Notes: generated from the letters alone by a model not told the origin. A stretch of 64,000 nt of DNA from Symsagittifera roscoffensis (GCF_963678635.1 NC_087065.1:67487374-67551373), one strand, 5' to 3'; positions 41,779 through 54,650 are shown, counted from the stretch's first letter. Translations and numbers: made by a program.

Positions 41779-42313
41779 TTGTTCCGACTTTCGGTACGAA
41801 AGTAACGGAATGTTTGTGATCGGGGTGGGTTTTTTTTCTTCAGACAAATTTCGACTTTTTAACTAGCCATTTTTGATGAAATTTTTTTTATATATCCTTC
41901 GAAAAATATTGTTGTCCTGAGCTCAAATTTGAAAAAATATTTCACTTGTGACCGTTTTTCTTAAAGTTTTGGGGGTTTAAACATTGTCATTTTGGCCAAT
42001 TTGGGAAAATTAACGCGCGATGCGATATATTTCGCGCTATTAACGCGTAAGCGGAGATTTAATCCGTCTTAGAAATCGTTCCTAATTGGTTGAAAGAAGC
42101 TTATTTGCCATAATTGATTTGTTACAAGGAGCAAAATTTATCCTTTTGTACTTTATATGGAGTATGGGGGGATGATTTTCCTGAAAATTTCAAATTTTAG
42201 AAAAACAAGTTTTTTTCATTTTTTTACACATAACTTCTGACGCTCTTATTGCCCCATAAACCTTAAATGGCAGTCGGAACATTCAGGGTTTCGCCCTGAT
42301 ACGAGCAGTCCTG
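41779..42313 (+). repeat. Terminal-hairpin repeat family, complete copy
   Basis: 535 bp. Begins TTGTTCCGACTTTCGGTACG with a stem CTTTC..GAAAG. Ends GTCGGAACATTCAGGGTTTC GCCCTGATACGAGCAGTC with a second stem. Interior has GCGCGATGCGATATATTTCG. Non-coding. A 3'-end-only copy is at 54247-54300. Confidence 0.75.
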
Positions 42314-42623
42314 TTTATTGTTAGAACCAACCTGAAACAGATATTGGGCTGAGATAAAATTGTTTTAAAGGGCCGATAGAGCAGTAATTTTTGCGATATT
42401 TTATTGCGACAGTGCTTGTCGTTTTGCCATCAGCGCTAAAATCGTCTTTATGAAACAATTTTTTGTATTTCTTGTTTACAGTTTTGCCCAGTTCAAATTG
42501 ATTGATTGACTTAGGTTAGGTTCAGATATCAAAATAAAATTATTTAATGCAAAACATGATAAGTGACGACAAATAATATATTGATTTTGATTCAAATGGC
42601 TTTAATAACATTATATTTTACTG

Positions 42624-42940
42624 CAGGGGCGGATCTAGAATTTTGACGACCTTTTTCTGGGTGGACCAAGTTGATTTTCCGAGCACTCCTCGAGCACTAA
42701 AAAGACCATGTTTAGGGCAAATTTTCTGCGCCGCAGGCGAGTTTTTGAAAAAACAGGTCAAAAAAGCCGTTTTTGGGCACTTTTTGGAAAATTTTTACAA
42801 AAAAATCGCGTTTGTTTTGGCGCGCACTCCCCCTCAAAGTTAGTATATATTGGCGCCAAAGGCACATTCAGAAAAATTTTAGGGTCAGTCGGCCAAAAAC
42901 GGATTTCTCAAAAAGTATCAAAAGGGGAAGCCAAGTTTGC
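42624..42940 (-). repeat. CAGGGGCGGAT-family MITE copy with one intact end
   Basis: Starts CAGGGGCGGATCTAGAATTT, then reversed interior blocks of the family (AAAAAGCCGTTTTTGGGCAC TTTTTGGAAAA; TATATTGGCGCCAAAGGCAC). Right end not clear. Confidence 0.7.
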
Positions 42941-43550
42941 ATATCTTTGCATTTTTTACAAAACTCATCAGCTGAAAAATAGCTGCATTTTTTTTCTTAT
43001 CCTACCGTAGCTTCCAGCCTGCTGAGATTTGTTTCCATCCTACTACAGTTCTATGGTAGTCCAAACTTCTCTGAGTAGCTATAATGAAGATGATTAACTA
43101 TTTTTTGTCCTAATTACTAATTTCTAAAACCAGTTGTTTTTATTTCTCAGCAAAAGTCTTGATTTTTAAACAATTTTTGTAAATATTTATATTCGGGCAG
43201 TGTGGGTGTGAACTTTTTGCAGGTTAAAAAACTACTAAAAATGCGAGTGCTGTTTCAACTTTGTCACATGAGCCTCAAATAATTTGGAAGAAACTAAATG
43301 TTTGCCCTGTCGTTATATAATTATTTGAAGGTAAAAAAATAGCCAAACAAAGCGTCAATGGCGTAAACTAATAATTCAGTTTCTGTCATTGCATGTGGCC
43401 AATTTTTTTTTTCAATGAAAGATACAGGGTCTTTCAGTTAGATTGGTTTTTTTGAAACATCTATAACTTTTAAATGGAACATTGGATATAACTGATTCTT
43501 TTTACATTTATTATATAACAGATTAAAATTTTTGAACACGAACATAAGAG

Positions 43551-43781
43551 TTAAAATAACTGCTGGAAATGTCCACCATTTTCTTGAATACAAAGCTGTA
43601 ACCGCTTCTCAAAATTTGTCGCTGCTTGCACTGGCTGCGCCAGAGTTATTGTTCCACAAGCGTTCTCCACAGTTTGTATAAGATTTGGGACTGTCTGAGG
43701 GTTGGCATCAAAAATCATTTTACCCAAATGACACCATAGCCAAAGATTCAATGGATTCAAGTCCGGGCTTTGGGAGGCCAA
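43551..43781 (-). pseudogene. Mariner-type transposase C-terminus, left arm
   Basis: SPDLNPLNLWLWCHLGKMIF contains the last catalytic Asp of the DDE/D triad (the SPDLNP motif). It ends with LCIQENGGHFQQLF, the usual C-terminus of this transposase group. The N-terminal two thirds are absent. Confidence 0.8.
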
Positions 43782-43821
43782 GGAATTGCACTCCTCCTGC
43801 TTATAATCCTCGCGCCAAATT

Positions 43822-44031
43822 TTGTATCCATTGAAGTTTTGGCTATGGGGTCATTTGGGTAAATTGACTTTTGATGCCAACCCCCAGACAGTCCCAAATC
43901 TTATGCAAACTGTGGAGAACGCTTGTGGAACAATAACTCTGGCGCAGGCAGTGCAAGCAGCAACAAATTTTGAGAAGCGATTACTGCTTTGTATTCAAGA
44001 AAATGGCGGACATTTCCAGCAGTTATTATAA
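43822..44031 (+). pseudogene. Mariner-type transposase C-terminus, right arm
   Basis: MYPLKFWLWGHLGKLTFDAN through LCIQENGGHFQQLL, ~90% like the left arm but without the SPDLNP motif at its start. Confidence 0.8.
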
Positions 44032-44159
44032 CTCTTATGTACGTGTTCAAGAATCTTAATCTGTTATATAATAAATGTAAAAAGAATCAGTTAAATCCAA
44101 TGTTCCATTTAAAAGTTATAGACGCTTCAAAAAAACCATTCTAACTGAAAGACCCTGTA

Positions 44160-46150
44160 GTTTTTAAACTTCCTTGCCGAAAAGTTTAGAAAATCTAAAC
44201 GGCTACAAGAAACTCAAAGCTTCTTTCTGGTGATGACATTTTCATTTTCACGATCCTCATTCACTGACAGAACGTCCACAAGGAATGTATTGATTAAGCT
44301 TAATACAAGTTTGGAAAACAACATGGCCTGTCGTTATTTGTAAACAACCAGGTCATTCAGGCCATGACTTTGATGCGTATGGGCAACGCAGATACTTATT
44401 TTTTTTCTCGTAATTTTTCTTCTTCTACTGATTTGAATTATCCGGACAAAACAAACGAGGTTGAAATCTTTCAAATCGTTACATATAGTAAATATGATAC
44501 TTTTTGGCTTTCAAGCAAAAATATATTATTCTCTTATGCAGATTTATGGAGGTTGTACTACTCTAGAACTTTGCTGGGCAGTGTAAGAAGCTTCATTTGA
44601 TATAATTCATTAATTTTTATCACCTTTTGTAGTTTTATCGTAATTCTTTTATAAATTCCCTTTTTGAGGTGAAAATTTGGTTCCGAATTTCACAAATTAA
44701 CTTGAACCACTATAATTTTGGTATTTTTGAGCGACTTTTGGTCTCTTTGATTTATGTCTAGTCTTAATTCAATATTTAGTTTAAATCAGCTTAATATAAA
44801 TCAGTCTTGTAGGTACGCGACTTTCTGCCCAGACTGTGAAAGTGGTGAGAGTCTAAACATAAGTAGCGAAAGTGTATAAATAGGTCGCGACCTTTGCGAA
44901 TTCGGTTAAAATCTTGGAATAAGGCGTTATATCTACTTTTTAGGCTTTATATGCAACTTTATATCTAGGCTTTCGCACTATGAAATCCGACCGAGATTAT
45001 GCGGTTCGGGTCGTGGTTTGAAAAAAAAATTCCACCGAAGAAAGCTGTCAACAAAGAAACAGAACCATCATGGACATAAAACGCGGACTTTTACCAGAAT
45101 TATAATGTTTTGGATTCTAAACTTTATGCCAAATATATATTTGAAAGTTGGTACGCCCGTGCCACAAATAAATCCATGCTACAAAAACATTTCTGATTGA
45201 AAGTTCTACAACAATCTTTCACGCAACGACCGCTTGAATATATCACCAGACTTTAGCTAGCATAACTTAGTTTGATTTTATTTGCAGCAATTGTTTTTTT
45301 TTCTATATTTAAAATAGTTGAACGTGCAAAAATAGTTTCTAACAATGTGCAGTGTGTTTTTTTGATGTTTCTAACTTCATAATATACGTAAACAAAAGTG
45401 AAACCATTTTTGATAACTTGTTCAAATTACTATCACTAGCTCGCAAACACGCATAGTTTTTTCAAATGTCGATTTTATTTAACTTTAACCTGCAGAAAAT
45501 CAAAGATTTTTCTTTCAGTCATTAGAATAATTTCGAATCAACAAGTTTTAGTTATTAACTACTTTTAGTTATTAACAAGATATTAAAGCTTCTTTTGCCA
45601 GGTAAAGTTTTCATGATCAGTTTCAAAATCATAACCATTTTGGATGACTTGAGCTGTCGACATTTCTATTTTAAAAAATCGCAGCCTTCAAACTTTCGGT
45701 TTTAGTTTATTTATACTTTTCATGACGTACCGGTTATCAACTTGGGCGTGTATTAGAAAAGATTCTATTTTGGCTTCATTTCGCAAATTGTCGTGGAAGC
45801 GTATCTGAAAATTAGTTTTCCATTTTATCCAATGCCGTTTTCATTTTTTTCCAAGACGCTGTGCTGTTTCGGTTAAAATAAAAAAATGATATTTTTCAGT
45901 TGTTACCTGTTTTTTGAAGTGTTTGAAAATGACCACTTTTTATGTTTTGAATTAACTATTTACCAAGTGAATAGCTATTTTCTTAAATCGTTTGTCGCAA
46001 AGAAAAAATAATCCAATTTGTTGATCCAAACAACGCTTGAGAAATGGAGTCATCTGTATTTAGTTTGTGGCTTGTATGGGGGAAATCAAGCTATACATGA
46101 AAGCAAAAATTTACTTTTTTAAAACCCGATAGTCAGTGTCTTACATGATT
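44160..46150 (+). other. Non-coding AT-rich spacer
   Basis: No supported gene or recognisable repeat. Confidence 0.4.
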
Positions 46151-46159
46151 ACTCAAGTT

Positions 46160-46574
46160 CAGGGGCGGATTTAGGGGGGGCGGGGGGTTGGACGTTCCCC
46201 CTCCTCCTCAGGAATTCGACCCCCTGCCGACCCAAAGGGTCCCCCTCTGTACTATTTTGAGATATCCATTTTTGGTGACGGACCCTAAAATTTTTCTAAA
46301 GGCGCCTTGGGCGCCAATCTATATTAATTTTGAGGGGGGAGCGCGCGCCAAAAAAACGCGATTTTTTGGTTAAAATTTTCCAAAAAGTGCCTGAAAACGC
46401 CTTTTTTGGCCCGGTTTTTCAAAATTTTGTCTGCGGCGCAGAAATTTTGGTAAAAACAGGGTCTTTGTAGTGCTTTAGGTGAGCTCAGAAAATCAATTTG
46501 CTCAACCTAAAAACAGTCGTCAAATTTTTTTGAAAATCCCCCCTCCCCTCGAGAAAATCCCAGATCCGCCCCTG
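46160..46574 (+). mobile_element. hAT-like MITE, CAGGGGCGGAT family, complete copy
   Basis: 415 bp with TIRs CAGGGGCGGATTTAGG / ...CCAGATCCGCCCCTG and an 8-bp TSD CTCAAGT(T/G) (46152-46159, 46575-46582; 7 of 8 match). Both ends have G- or C-runs, and the middle is free of ORFs. It serves as reference for about seven other copies in the window. Confidence 0.88.
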
Positions 46575-46582
46575 CTCAAGTG

Positions 46583-47870
46583 CTTGACAAAAATTGTCAG
46601 CATATATCATCGGCGCAAGTTGTGAGTTGTTTGTTTCAATTAAAATTGTTGCAAATTATTTTGCAAAGATTTTTTGATTGTTTCACTGTTTATCTCGAGC
46701 TGCTCTTAAAATGGCGGCTAATGAACTGACTCTTTCTTTTGATTAGAAACTGATAAAAATGTTTCCCAATGGCAGCCATTCAATTTTAGTCCTCTTGCAT
46801 AAGCTGGGTAGACAATGTCGTTTACGTCTACCTAGAAGGGGAAATCTTGAATAAATTGATACGTCTTCAAAATCAAAAACTGAATGTCATTTTGGAAGTC
46901 AAGTCAAAAAAATTTGAATTCGTGTTGCAAAATTTATCAAAAGTTTTTTTTCTGCCTTTTTCTTGTGACCAAGTGGGATACGAAAGCAAATTTCGCATTT
47001 TTTTGCAATAAATGTCAAAATATTCTAATAACGCGAAACTATTTTCCCACAAAGATTGCGGGAGGCAATAAAACAGTGTCGGAGTACAATGTTAACAAAA
47101 GAAAATGTTGTTGAGCAGTGCCGATAATCATCAAATTTCTGCACTGCTGAAGTTTTTTCGTTTTTAATGCTGTTGTAGATCGGCACTATTCAACGCCGTC
47201 AATTACGATCGAATTTTTCAACCAAGCGAGTACTTCTTAAAATTTGGGGTAAAATCAAGATACTAGTGTAATTTTTTTCGAATTATTTTAGATTGCATAT
47301 CAGCTTCGGTTGATTTTTAATATAATACCAAGCTCTATTGCATCCATGTTATCTCTCAAGCTCAGAAAATTGCTGTATGAAATAAATTGAATGGAACATG
47401 GTCGAAACAAATGGTTAACTTAAGAATTTTGTTCGAAAGTTTTGATGCTTTATGCTGTCGAGGACTACTAACAGTAACAAATACATGAACAAAATTTTGA
47501 AGAAATGCGGAATATAGAAGCTTCGGTCTTTATCAAGACAAGTTTTGAGAATAGAAAAAATAGTTAACACCCAGTTTGTCGAATTAACAGTTTCAAACGC
47601 AATTAGTTTGGGGTTTGTGGGTTAGATCGAACCGGGGGTTGTTCGTAATTTACTGATAAACTTCGAATGGTCCACAGTCATCATTTCAAAAGCCAAAACT
47701 CGGTTAATTCAACAAAAGATATAAGCAAGCAACATAATGAATTAAGATTGCGTGACACTATAAATTTGCAGCTAAAAATTTCTCTTTTCGGGGGCCGAAA
47801 AGGTCGAAATTGATTATCTTTACCTTTTAAGAACTTGATTTTACGTTATTACTAAGTTTGAAAAAAAAAT
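46583..47870 (+). other. Non-coding AT-rich spacer
   Basis: No conserved ORF or RNA gene seen. Confidence 0.4.
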
Positions 47871-47879
47871 AAAAAAATA

Positions 47880-47985
47880 ATTTGAACCAAGAGAGTCTCG
47901 AGCTCGCGTCGAAGAACATCTCGTATAGTTAATTGTTACCTATGCCCAGTTGCTGTAGCTTTCGGCCATTGCGCCTTGACTGTGT
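47880..47985 (-). other. tRNA-like segment, possible SINE head
   Basis: The minus strand has GGCGCAATGGCCGAAAGCTA...GAGCTCGAGACTC, A- and B-box-like blocks. A similar block, GGCGCGTTGGCCGAAAGG in part, recurs at 53930-54025. Degenerate. Confidence 0.3.
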
Positions 47986-48408
47986 CTAACTTAATGTTTT
48001 TAAAGTTCAAGCTTTATATTCGTATTTCAATTAAACATCATCCGGCCCCAAAGGAGCGAGGACAAACAAGAGTTTTGCATGAGGATGATATAAATCTCTG
48101 CAGCAGTTTTCAGGAGTGCGGAGCTGTTGATCGCATCTTTGCCATAGTTGTGACCTAGGATATGGGCTAGGATATAGTACCCACTGGGTCAACTTTAATC
48201 GATACTTCAGCAAGATCTACAAACAGTCGTGTTCAGCGGGTTTGTGCCACTAATGGTGTTTTTGAGATAAAACATGTGCTCTCGTAATCATCAAGTCAAG
48301 ATGGCGTTGTTATAAGATTGTGCACGCAAGTAGAGCTTGCGGTGATCAATTGATCGCCCGTAAGGACTGAAGGATAACTCACGGAATGCTATGTCCCACT
48401 AAGAAATA

Positions 48409-48534
48409 TTCACGCAACTTTCTGGCTCGTGGAACAGTCTTTAAACGCGCAGATACTAAAGACTTTCTGTTCAATTAAAGTCTTTAGTATCTGCGAGTTT
48501 AAAGACTGTTCCTCGAGCCAGAAAGTTGCGTGAA
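48409..48534. repeat. Hairpin with 55-bp arms
   Basis: TTCACGCAACTTTCTGGCTC... (48409-48463) is repeated in inverse at 48480-48534 with 2-3 mismatches, with a 16-base loop. It lies inside the BEL/Pao relic. Confidence 0.9.
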
Positions 48535-50152
48535 CACCTTGCTTGAAAATTTCTTGCCAGAAAATTGCTTGAGAATTGAGTAGAACACTGTTTTGCAAGT
48601 ATGTACAATCCTTTTTCACTAGCCCCGATGGTGTGGCGTTGTTGAATGGTTGTATGTCTCTTCTATACATTCCTGTACAAGAAGGGCGGGTAAGGTCCTT
48701 CCACTCTCAAGCGCAAATTACGCAGTTGATTTCAATGTTGCAAAGTAAGGACTTTAATATTCAGATGTCATAAACCAACTAGATTAAACAACGTAGATAG
48801 TCCATAGAATAATGCTCATGATGGTTGTGCAGATAAGCTACAAATGACTTCGCTAAAAGGTGACCATCAAGGTGTCACAATTGATATCCAAGTATTGCAT
48901 CAGTGTAATGATGCAATTTTGGATTTAATCGGGAGATGAACGCTACCATGCGTAACAGCTTGATAAATGAGCTGGATTGAGGCCAAATTATAACGGGTTT
49001 GATGGTCGACCGATATGCGACAAAATTAGAGGCGGTAACAATAACATCATCAACGGGACCTTGGAAACTTTTTTTTGTTACTAAGTCAACAATTAGACAG
49101 AATGGTCAGTCACGGGTTCTTGAAAAGCTTGGATCTTGCATTCAGTTGCTGATTTCTAAAAAGTCGGTGGCATTGACTGGAGTACCTGTACTCACCCGGA
49201 TTGAGCCCGTATCGACATGATATCAATTGTCTACGGTGGTGACTTTGCTTACCAGTATTTTGCTTACTTGGTAAGCGACGAAAAATGGTTGCTTCGATGA
49301 CGAATGGAATGGAGCCACTGGAGAACGGTTATGCTGTTTGTCCACATAAAGACACCGTTTACCGTTTACGGCGCGTGGCCAACAGGGAAGCTTACAATTC
49401 GAGATTTACATTGCAATCGCTGGCGCTAGTCGGGTTTTAGCCAGAATAGAAGAAAATTTCGGGAATAAAAGAAGATCTCGGGAATATTCAACGAAGAAAT
49501 CCAACTGCATAGAATTCTTCTTGAAAGCTATTGCCAAACTTATGCATATATATTTTTTGTCTTTTGCAGATGGAAAATAGCAGCACGTAAATGTTAGCTG
49601 ACCTCAGATGGGTATGCCCGAAAACCATTCGGAAACGTATCAGTTGAGTTTTCCGGAAGGGGTCATCCCACTGTTAACCACTGATTATTTTAAACTTTTT
49701 TAAGAGGAGACTGCTTTCAAAGTGTATGAAGCTCCCAACCCAATAGAAAACTGAAGAAAACCGTGAAAAAATTAAAAACTGAGGACTCAAAACCTTGGAA
49801 TCTTGCGTTTTGTACGTAAATTTATGTTTTTCAGTTTTCTATTTACACCTCGACTGGGAACTAATATGTCATGTATGCGGTCCCACTTTAAACCTAATAC
49901 ATGTGATGTCTTATCTTGACTGTCTAAGGTTTTTGACGTGACTTAATTTGTTGTTTGAAGTGCTTAACTGGTTTTGTATATCATTTCATTACCTACAAAC
50001 TTTGTCAATTTAGATGTTTTTAGTTTAGGAATTTCTATGTGGTCATTCTTTAGTTTCAAAGCTTCATCAGGCGTTTCGACAAGACAAGATAATTGCCCAT
50101 ACATAAGTTTTGCACTACTGCAGAAGCTGTTTCTGAAAAACAGGCTTTATTG

Positions 50153-50597
50153 TCACGGCTTGATTTCTTGAATTGCGAAGCAAGCACATGCATGGATTCC
50201 CGAGCTTCGGATATGTATCGGTTGTTTTGGTAAAATGTCAGATCGTTTGTGGTTTTCTTTCGCCACTTGAATCGCAGTGATTATGATTGTTGATAATCCG
50301 CAGCTGTAGAACGCCAAGCTGTAAGAACATTTCTGACATATCAGCAGATACTGCATATTGACGCTGACCGAAGTTTTTGATGCACTTCTGGACCAACCAG
50401 AAGAGATTTGTTGAGGGAGGATCCGTGAAATATAGATCATCCATTGAGGACGCGCCAAAATTTTTCCGGCTTGTTGTCACCGGATGGCGAGGAAGATACT
50501 CTGTGGTTTGCCTCTTGAGTATAACGTTGTCAAAATCATCTTGAAAGTTTTTGGACACTACTCTTAAAGTGTTTCTGTTTTTTCGAAGCATTTTCAT
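50153..50597 (-). pseudogene. BEL/Pao reverse transcriptase fragment
   Basis: Frame of 119 residues. TTEYLPRHPVTTSRKNFGAS SMDDLYF matches the N-terminal RT block (YLPHHPV ... S.ND.L). AVSADMSEMFLQLGV matches the ADI..MF.Q..V block with the first catalytic Asp. The following frame has HFTKTTDTYPKLGNPC-like sequence in the place of the conserved H.FG...SP segment. Confidence 0.7.
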
Positions 50598-51499
50598 ACA
50601 ACTTTAAAATTTAACGGCCAGAAAACTTTTTCGGTATGTTTATGTTGCTGTGTTTCTTAGCTGTGTTAGCCTTGCATTTGTGGGCTGTAGTAAGCAGGTC
50701 AAACGCCTATTATCAGCTATAAGAACCAAATGGTTGCATTATGTTTGTGACATATGCAGAAGATCCCAACTGTAGTGCAAAAAATTTAACAATAATACCA
50801 CCGTGTTGAGGTTGCAAGCCTCCTAAAAGCATGATCTGTGAATAATTATGCAATTGAAGATGAATAAATGTCGTTTGTACCGATGAAAAGCATGTAGGTT
50901 GAGCAAGAATCGAAAGCGGAGGGAGGCTAAAACTTGAGTTTAACAATTGAGATGACGTATATAAGGTATGTCGACTAGACAATTGTTTGTGAAAATTACG
51001 TTGACGTAATTAACTGCCAGAGTTGATGGGCTTAATTGATGCTGATGAGAGAGCAGTTTTTGTTTTGAAACATGTTGGAACAGCGAAGGAAATACACTCC
51101 GGATAAATTGCTACCGGTAAGTAAGATGAGTCAAAGAAATTGAAACGGTTAAATGGCTGTAAGCCATCTCGAGGAGCAACATCCATTTCATTCGTTGCTT
51201 GAGATAAGGTACCTAATTAACGATGAAGACATCCACCCAGTCTTCCGTGGAAAAACATTTCGAGTTACGCTGGATGGCAGAATTATCTTGTTAATTTTAA
51301 AATCCATCCCTGATTTGTCGTCTCTAAGATCAATTTCGACAATTTTACTTATGATTGTGTTGGACAAACTGTTCTTGTTGCGACTCGTTTGTCTTTTATT
51401 CAAGGCAATTATCAGACTTTTTCTACCGTTTAAATTGCCTCGCGATGCACTTTTCTGACTTCAAGTTCACGTCGTGTCAAACCTAGATTGTGCTAAGCT

Positions 51500-54246
51500 G
51501 CAATGGTTTGATCTGCTGAAGATAGTAGAATGTTTAGATTCTTGAGATTGTTCATCTCTTAAATTCAAACGCTCAGTTTCATTCAAGTTTAGGTATTTCT
51601 GTGTTTCTTTCAGCAGTTTGTTGTGGACGTCGGCTATTTTTTTTTAACCACAGTTCAAATTTTGCGAGCTTTTTAATTGGCTCATCTTTATAATTAGTGA
51701 GCAGGCCTAATTCATCATTTTTTTTTCTTGTAGCGTTTTCTTATACTGCCTCACATTGATTGATCAGCTTAACAACTTTAACTTGCCTTTCATTTGACGG
51801 GAGAGAGCCTCCGAAATCAAAAGGATGTTGATAAAATTGCTCCTCATTTTTCCTACGCCTCTCAAGAGACTACGTCTCTCATCCATTTTTACTTGACTGG
51901 GCGTGTTTGACATTACTACAAACTGAACTCAGGTGCAGAATGTGTGAATGTTGACTTTCCGAAGAAAAGGGTGTTCAAGTCAAGTGTTATGTCACTCCTC
52001 AGATTTTCACAGAAAAAAAAACGGAGTTGCAAGATGATCGTCACACTTTAATTTAGTTTTAAGGGAAAAATAGTCCAGCTTTCAGATTCTGTCGATAGGT
52101 AAAAAAGATATAGTCATAAATTCAACAACAGCTTTTGCTTTTTTAATTTTGAGAAGGATTTAATAATAGCTCCTGACTGTCGTAAATATTTTTAGTTCAA
52201 GGTGAACTTGCTGATGAATTTCAAGATAGGCACAATAATAGCTCATCTTTCGCTTTTCATCTTGATATTATACCGGTCGTTACACTTAATAACAATATAC
52301 TAGATGAACATAGGAAAAGGTAGAAGCTCGGGGTAATAATACAATGACAGTTTATAACAGCAGTTATATCATGTTTATTTGTTTTCTGCGAGAGAGATCT
52401 GTTTTTATTACAAGCATGTTGGCTGACAGAAATACTAGGCAAATGTTGCCAGGTTACTATATCGTTCCTTTTAGATAAAAAATTTTAGATAAAGTGAAAT
52501 TGAGCCTTTTTTCATTTTACTGCTTTGTAATTGAAACTCAAAACAAGAATAGCAAGACAAAAACCAGAAAATGATTTTTGCGATTTAGGAGGTTGCGGTT
52601 TTGGATTGCGATTTCGGAGTGGGAGATATTACTAACAAGCGGCTTGGATGTAAATTTATGGATTCATTCGACAAAGAAATTGAAAAAAGATGAAAATCAA
52701 GTTGAACAGATTTTGAGAATTCAACCGCTGCGCGGAAAAAAGAGTAGTTGGAATTTTCAAAGAGATAGAATTGATATATGGCTACGGGTCTATCAGAAAG
52801 TTAAGTTACGAAACGCTTACGTTATCTCTGCTTTTCGTCTAAATTTTGAAAAATTCAGCGTTGATCATCCAAAATGTTTCCAAAAGGTTTTCTAATTTTT
52901 TAAACATCCTTGGAGTTGACTTCCGATACTCATATTCAGACTGCTTGAATTCCGGTACTCATATTCAAACTGCGTGAAAAAATTTTGATTATGCCGAATT
53001 TTAGCAGCCCTTTTTTGCTACCTTACAAAAAATTATATGAATTTTTTTTATAGGTTTTTATTGATAATTTTTTGCGTTCAGTTAGTGGTCACATTTTGTG
53101 AAAGCTCTCGAACACATTAAATTTGATAATTGAGCACATATGATTCAAGGCAGGTTGGCAACAATCAATACCTTTTGTACAGCTCAGTATTGAAAGTAGC
53201 ATACAGAGTTTTTTCTGTGAACTTTTTTTGTTCCGCACTTTGCACTTTTTTGGTAGATGGCGTGACACCATTGTAAACTCCAACTACCGTGTCCCTCTTT
53301 CTGATGAGCAGTCATAATTCTTACCAAAGCTGTTACACTTCTTGCTGGGGACACCTCCGACTGTCTGCTTCCACTATCGCAATAACTGTATTAGGTCTTA
53401 CGCGATACCTGTAAAATGGTATTTTTTGCCACTTCGGCACAAATATTGAATAGGCCTCTCCCAGTCCCAAAACACCTGAACATGCCTCTGTTTGAAGCTA
53501 ACTCAAAACCTGACGTAAAAGCTGACATGTCTTCAGTTTGTGATCAGAATTAAGCCAATGTGACTCGTTGTCCTACTCGATGAGTTAATAGGTTTGACGG
53601 ATTACGATTGGTTTTCGCGCAGTTGCAACTTTGCCTCGATACATTTGTCAAGAATTATCGGGTTGCTGTCAAACTTTTACTGATTTTTGTCTAAATAACT
53701 TAGCATTCGACTATGTTTCTACCTCTATTCGTTTGGGGTCAGATCCTCAACGAACACTCTATAAATTGCTGTAATGGTACGTAAATTTAGCATCAATGAT
53801 TGACAGCAAATACATCAGTTTGGAGTCAACGTTTTTTCTTTCAGAGGTGAGAAATGGTCAACACCAATTGGTTTTACAATGTATAAGTTTTTTATTGCTT
53901 AATCATTTTATAAAAATTGTAAAACACTTTCCGCCGCGAGATCCTCATACCCGCGCCGAAGGACTTTTTATAGTCAATTAAAACCTATCTATGCGCACTA
54001 TGCGCAGTTGCGCTATCCTTTCGGCCAACGCTCCTCTCTGTTTTTAATTTAAAGCTCTTTTTAATTTATAGCTCTTTTTAATTTATAGCTTTTATAGCTA
54101 ATTTATATGCTTTTATAGTTCTAACTTACATTCATACTTCAATCAGAGTAAACATTACTTTGTACTTTACATTGTGTATCGGATTATGATTTTCGCAAAA
54201 AAAAAATCAAAAAAACTTTTTAAAATGATTTTGGAACACTTCTTAA
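51500..54246 (+). other. Non-coding; possible gag debris of the BEL/Pao relic
   Basis: No supported gene. Minus-strand frames at 51.2-51.9 kb are lysine-rich and could be decayed gag, but no zinc knuckle was seen. A tRNA-like block lies at 53930-54025. Confidence 0.3.
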
Positions 54247-54300
54247 AAGGGCAGTCCGAACATTCAGTGCTTTTCCCTGATATGAGCAGTCTGGTTAGTA
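54247..54300 (+). repeat. End fragment of the terminal-hairpin repeat
   Basis: GGCAGTCCGAACATTCAGTG CTTTTCCCTGATATGAGCAG TCTGG, the right end of the 41779-42313 family. Confidence 0.6.
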
Positions 54301-54650
54301 CATAAGCCAACCGAAGTAAAAGCCAGCTACCATATCAGCCGGCCAAAAATCCTTAATTTTTATATAACAATTAAGTAACATTTAACAGTTACGTAAGTCA
54401 TGCAGTTTTCATTCATCTAACGTTAATGATTTATACTTAGGTTGATTTATTACTACTCATTTTCTTATCAAGAACTACTCAATACTAAAGACAAGAGGAG
54501 CATTCAAGGTTTTACTCTGATATACAAACAAGTCCTAATATAATCTAGTTTGTTTGAAGTATATGATAAATTCTATAATAGGAAAATTAAATGATGAGAA
54601 TCTAAAAGAAATTAACTAGTTAAATTTCAGATTTTGAAAGATATTTGAAC

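Larger units (their letters stand above)
43425..44157. mobile_element. Palindromic Tc1/mariner relic with TA target sites
   Basis: Ends CAGGGTCTTTCAGTTAGATT and the matching inverse (...CTAACTGAAAGACCCTG), flanked by TA on both sides (43423-43424, 44158-44159). Each half carries the same 3' transposase fragment pointing outwards, so the element consists of two 3' halves joined head to head near 43791. Confidence 0.85.
47990..51000 (-). mobile_element. BEL/Pao LTR retrotransposon relic
   Basis: Minus strand, N to C: a possible protease-side segment (50980-50713), reverse transcriptase (50597-50153), RNase H and its C-terminal flank (49310-49000), then integrase-side debris to ~48000. RT shows YLPRHPVT, SMDDLYFTDPPSTN and QYAVSADMSEMFLQLGV, the ordered motifs of BEL/Pao RT. 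The RNase H side shows FFVAYQVSKI and a TDFLEIS...MQDPSFSR segment. Frames are broken and no LTRs were found. Confidence 0.65.

Noticed and set aside
51153-51458. 101-codon plus-strand ORF
   Set aside because: Lies over BEL/Pao-relic debris read on the other strand, leucine-rich by composition only.
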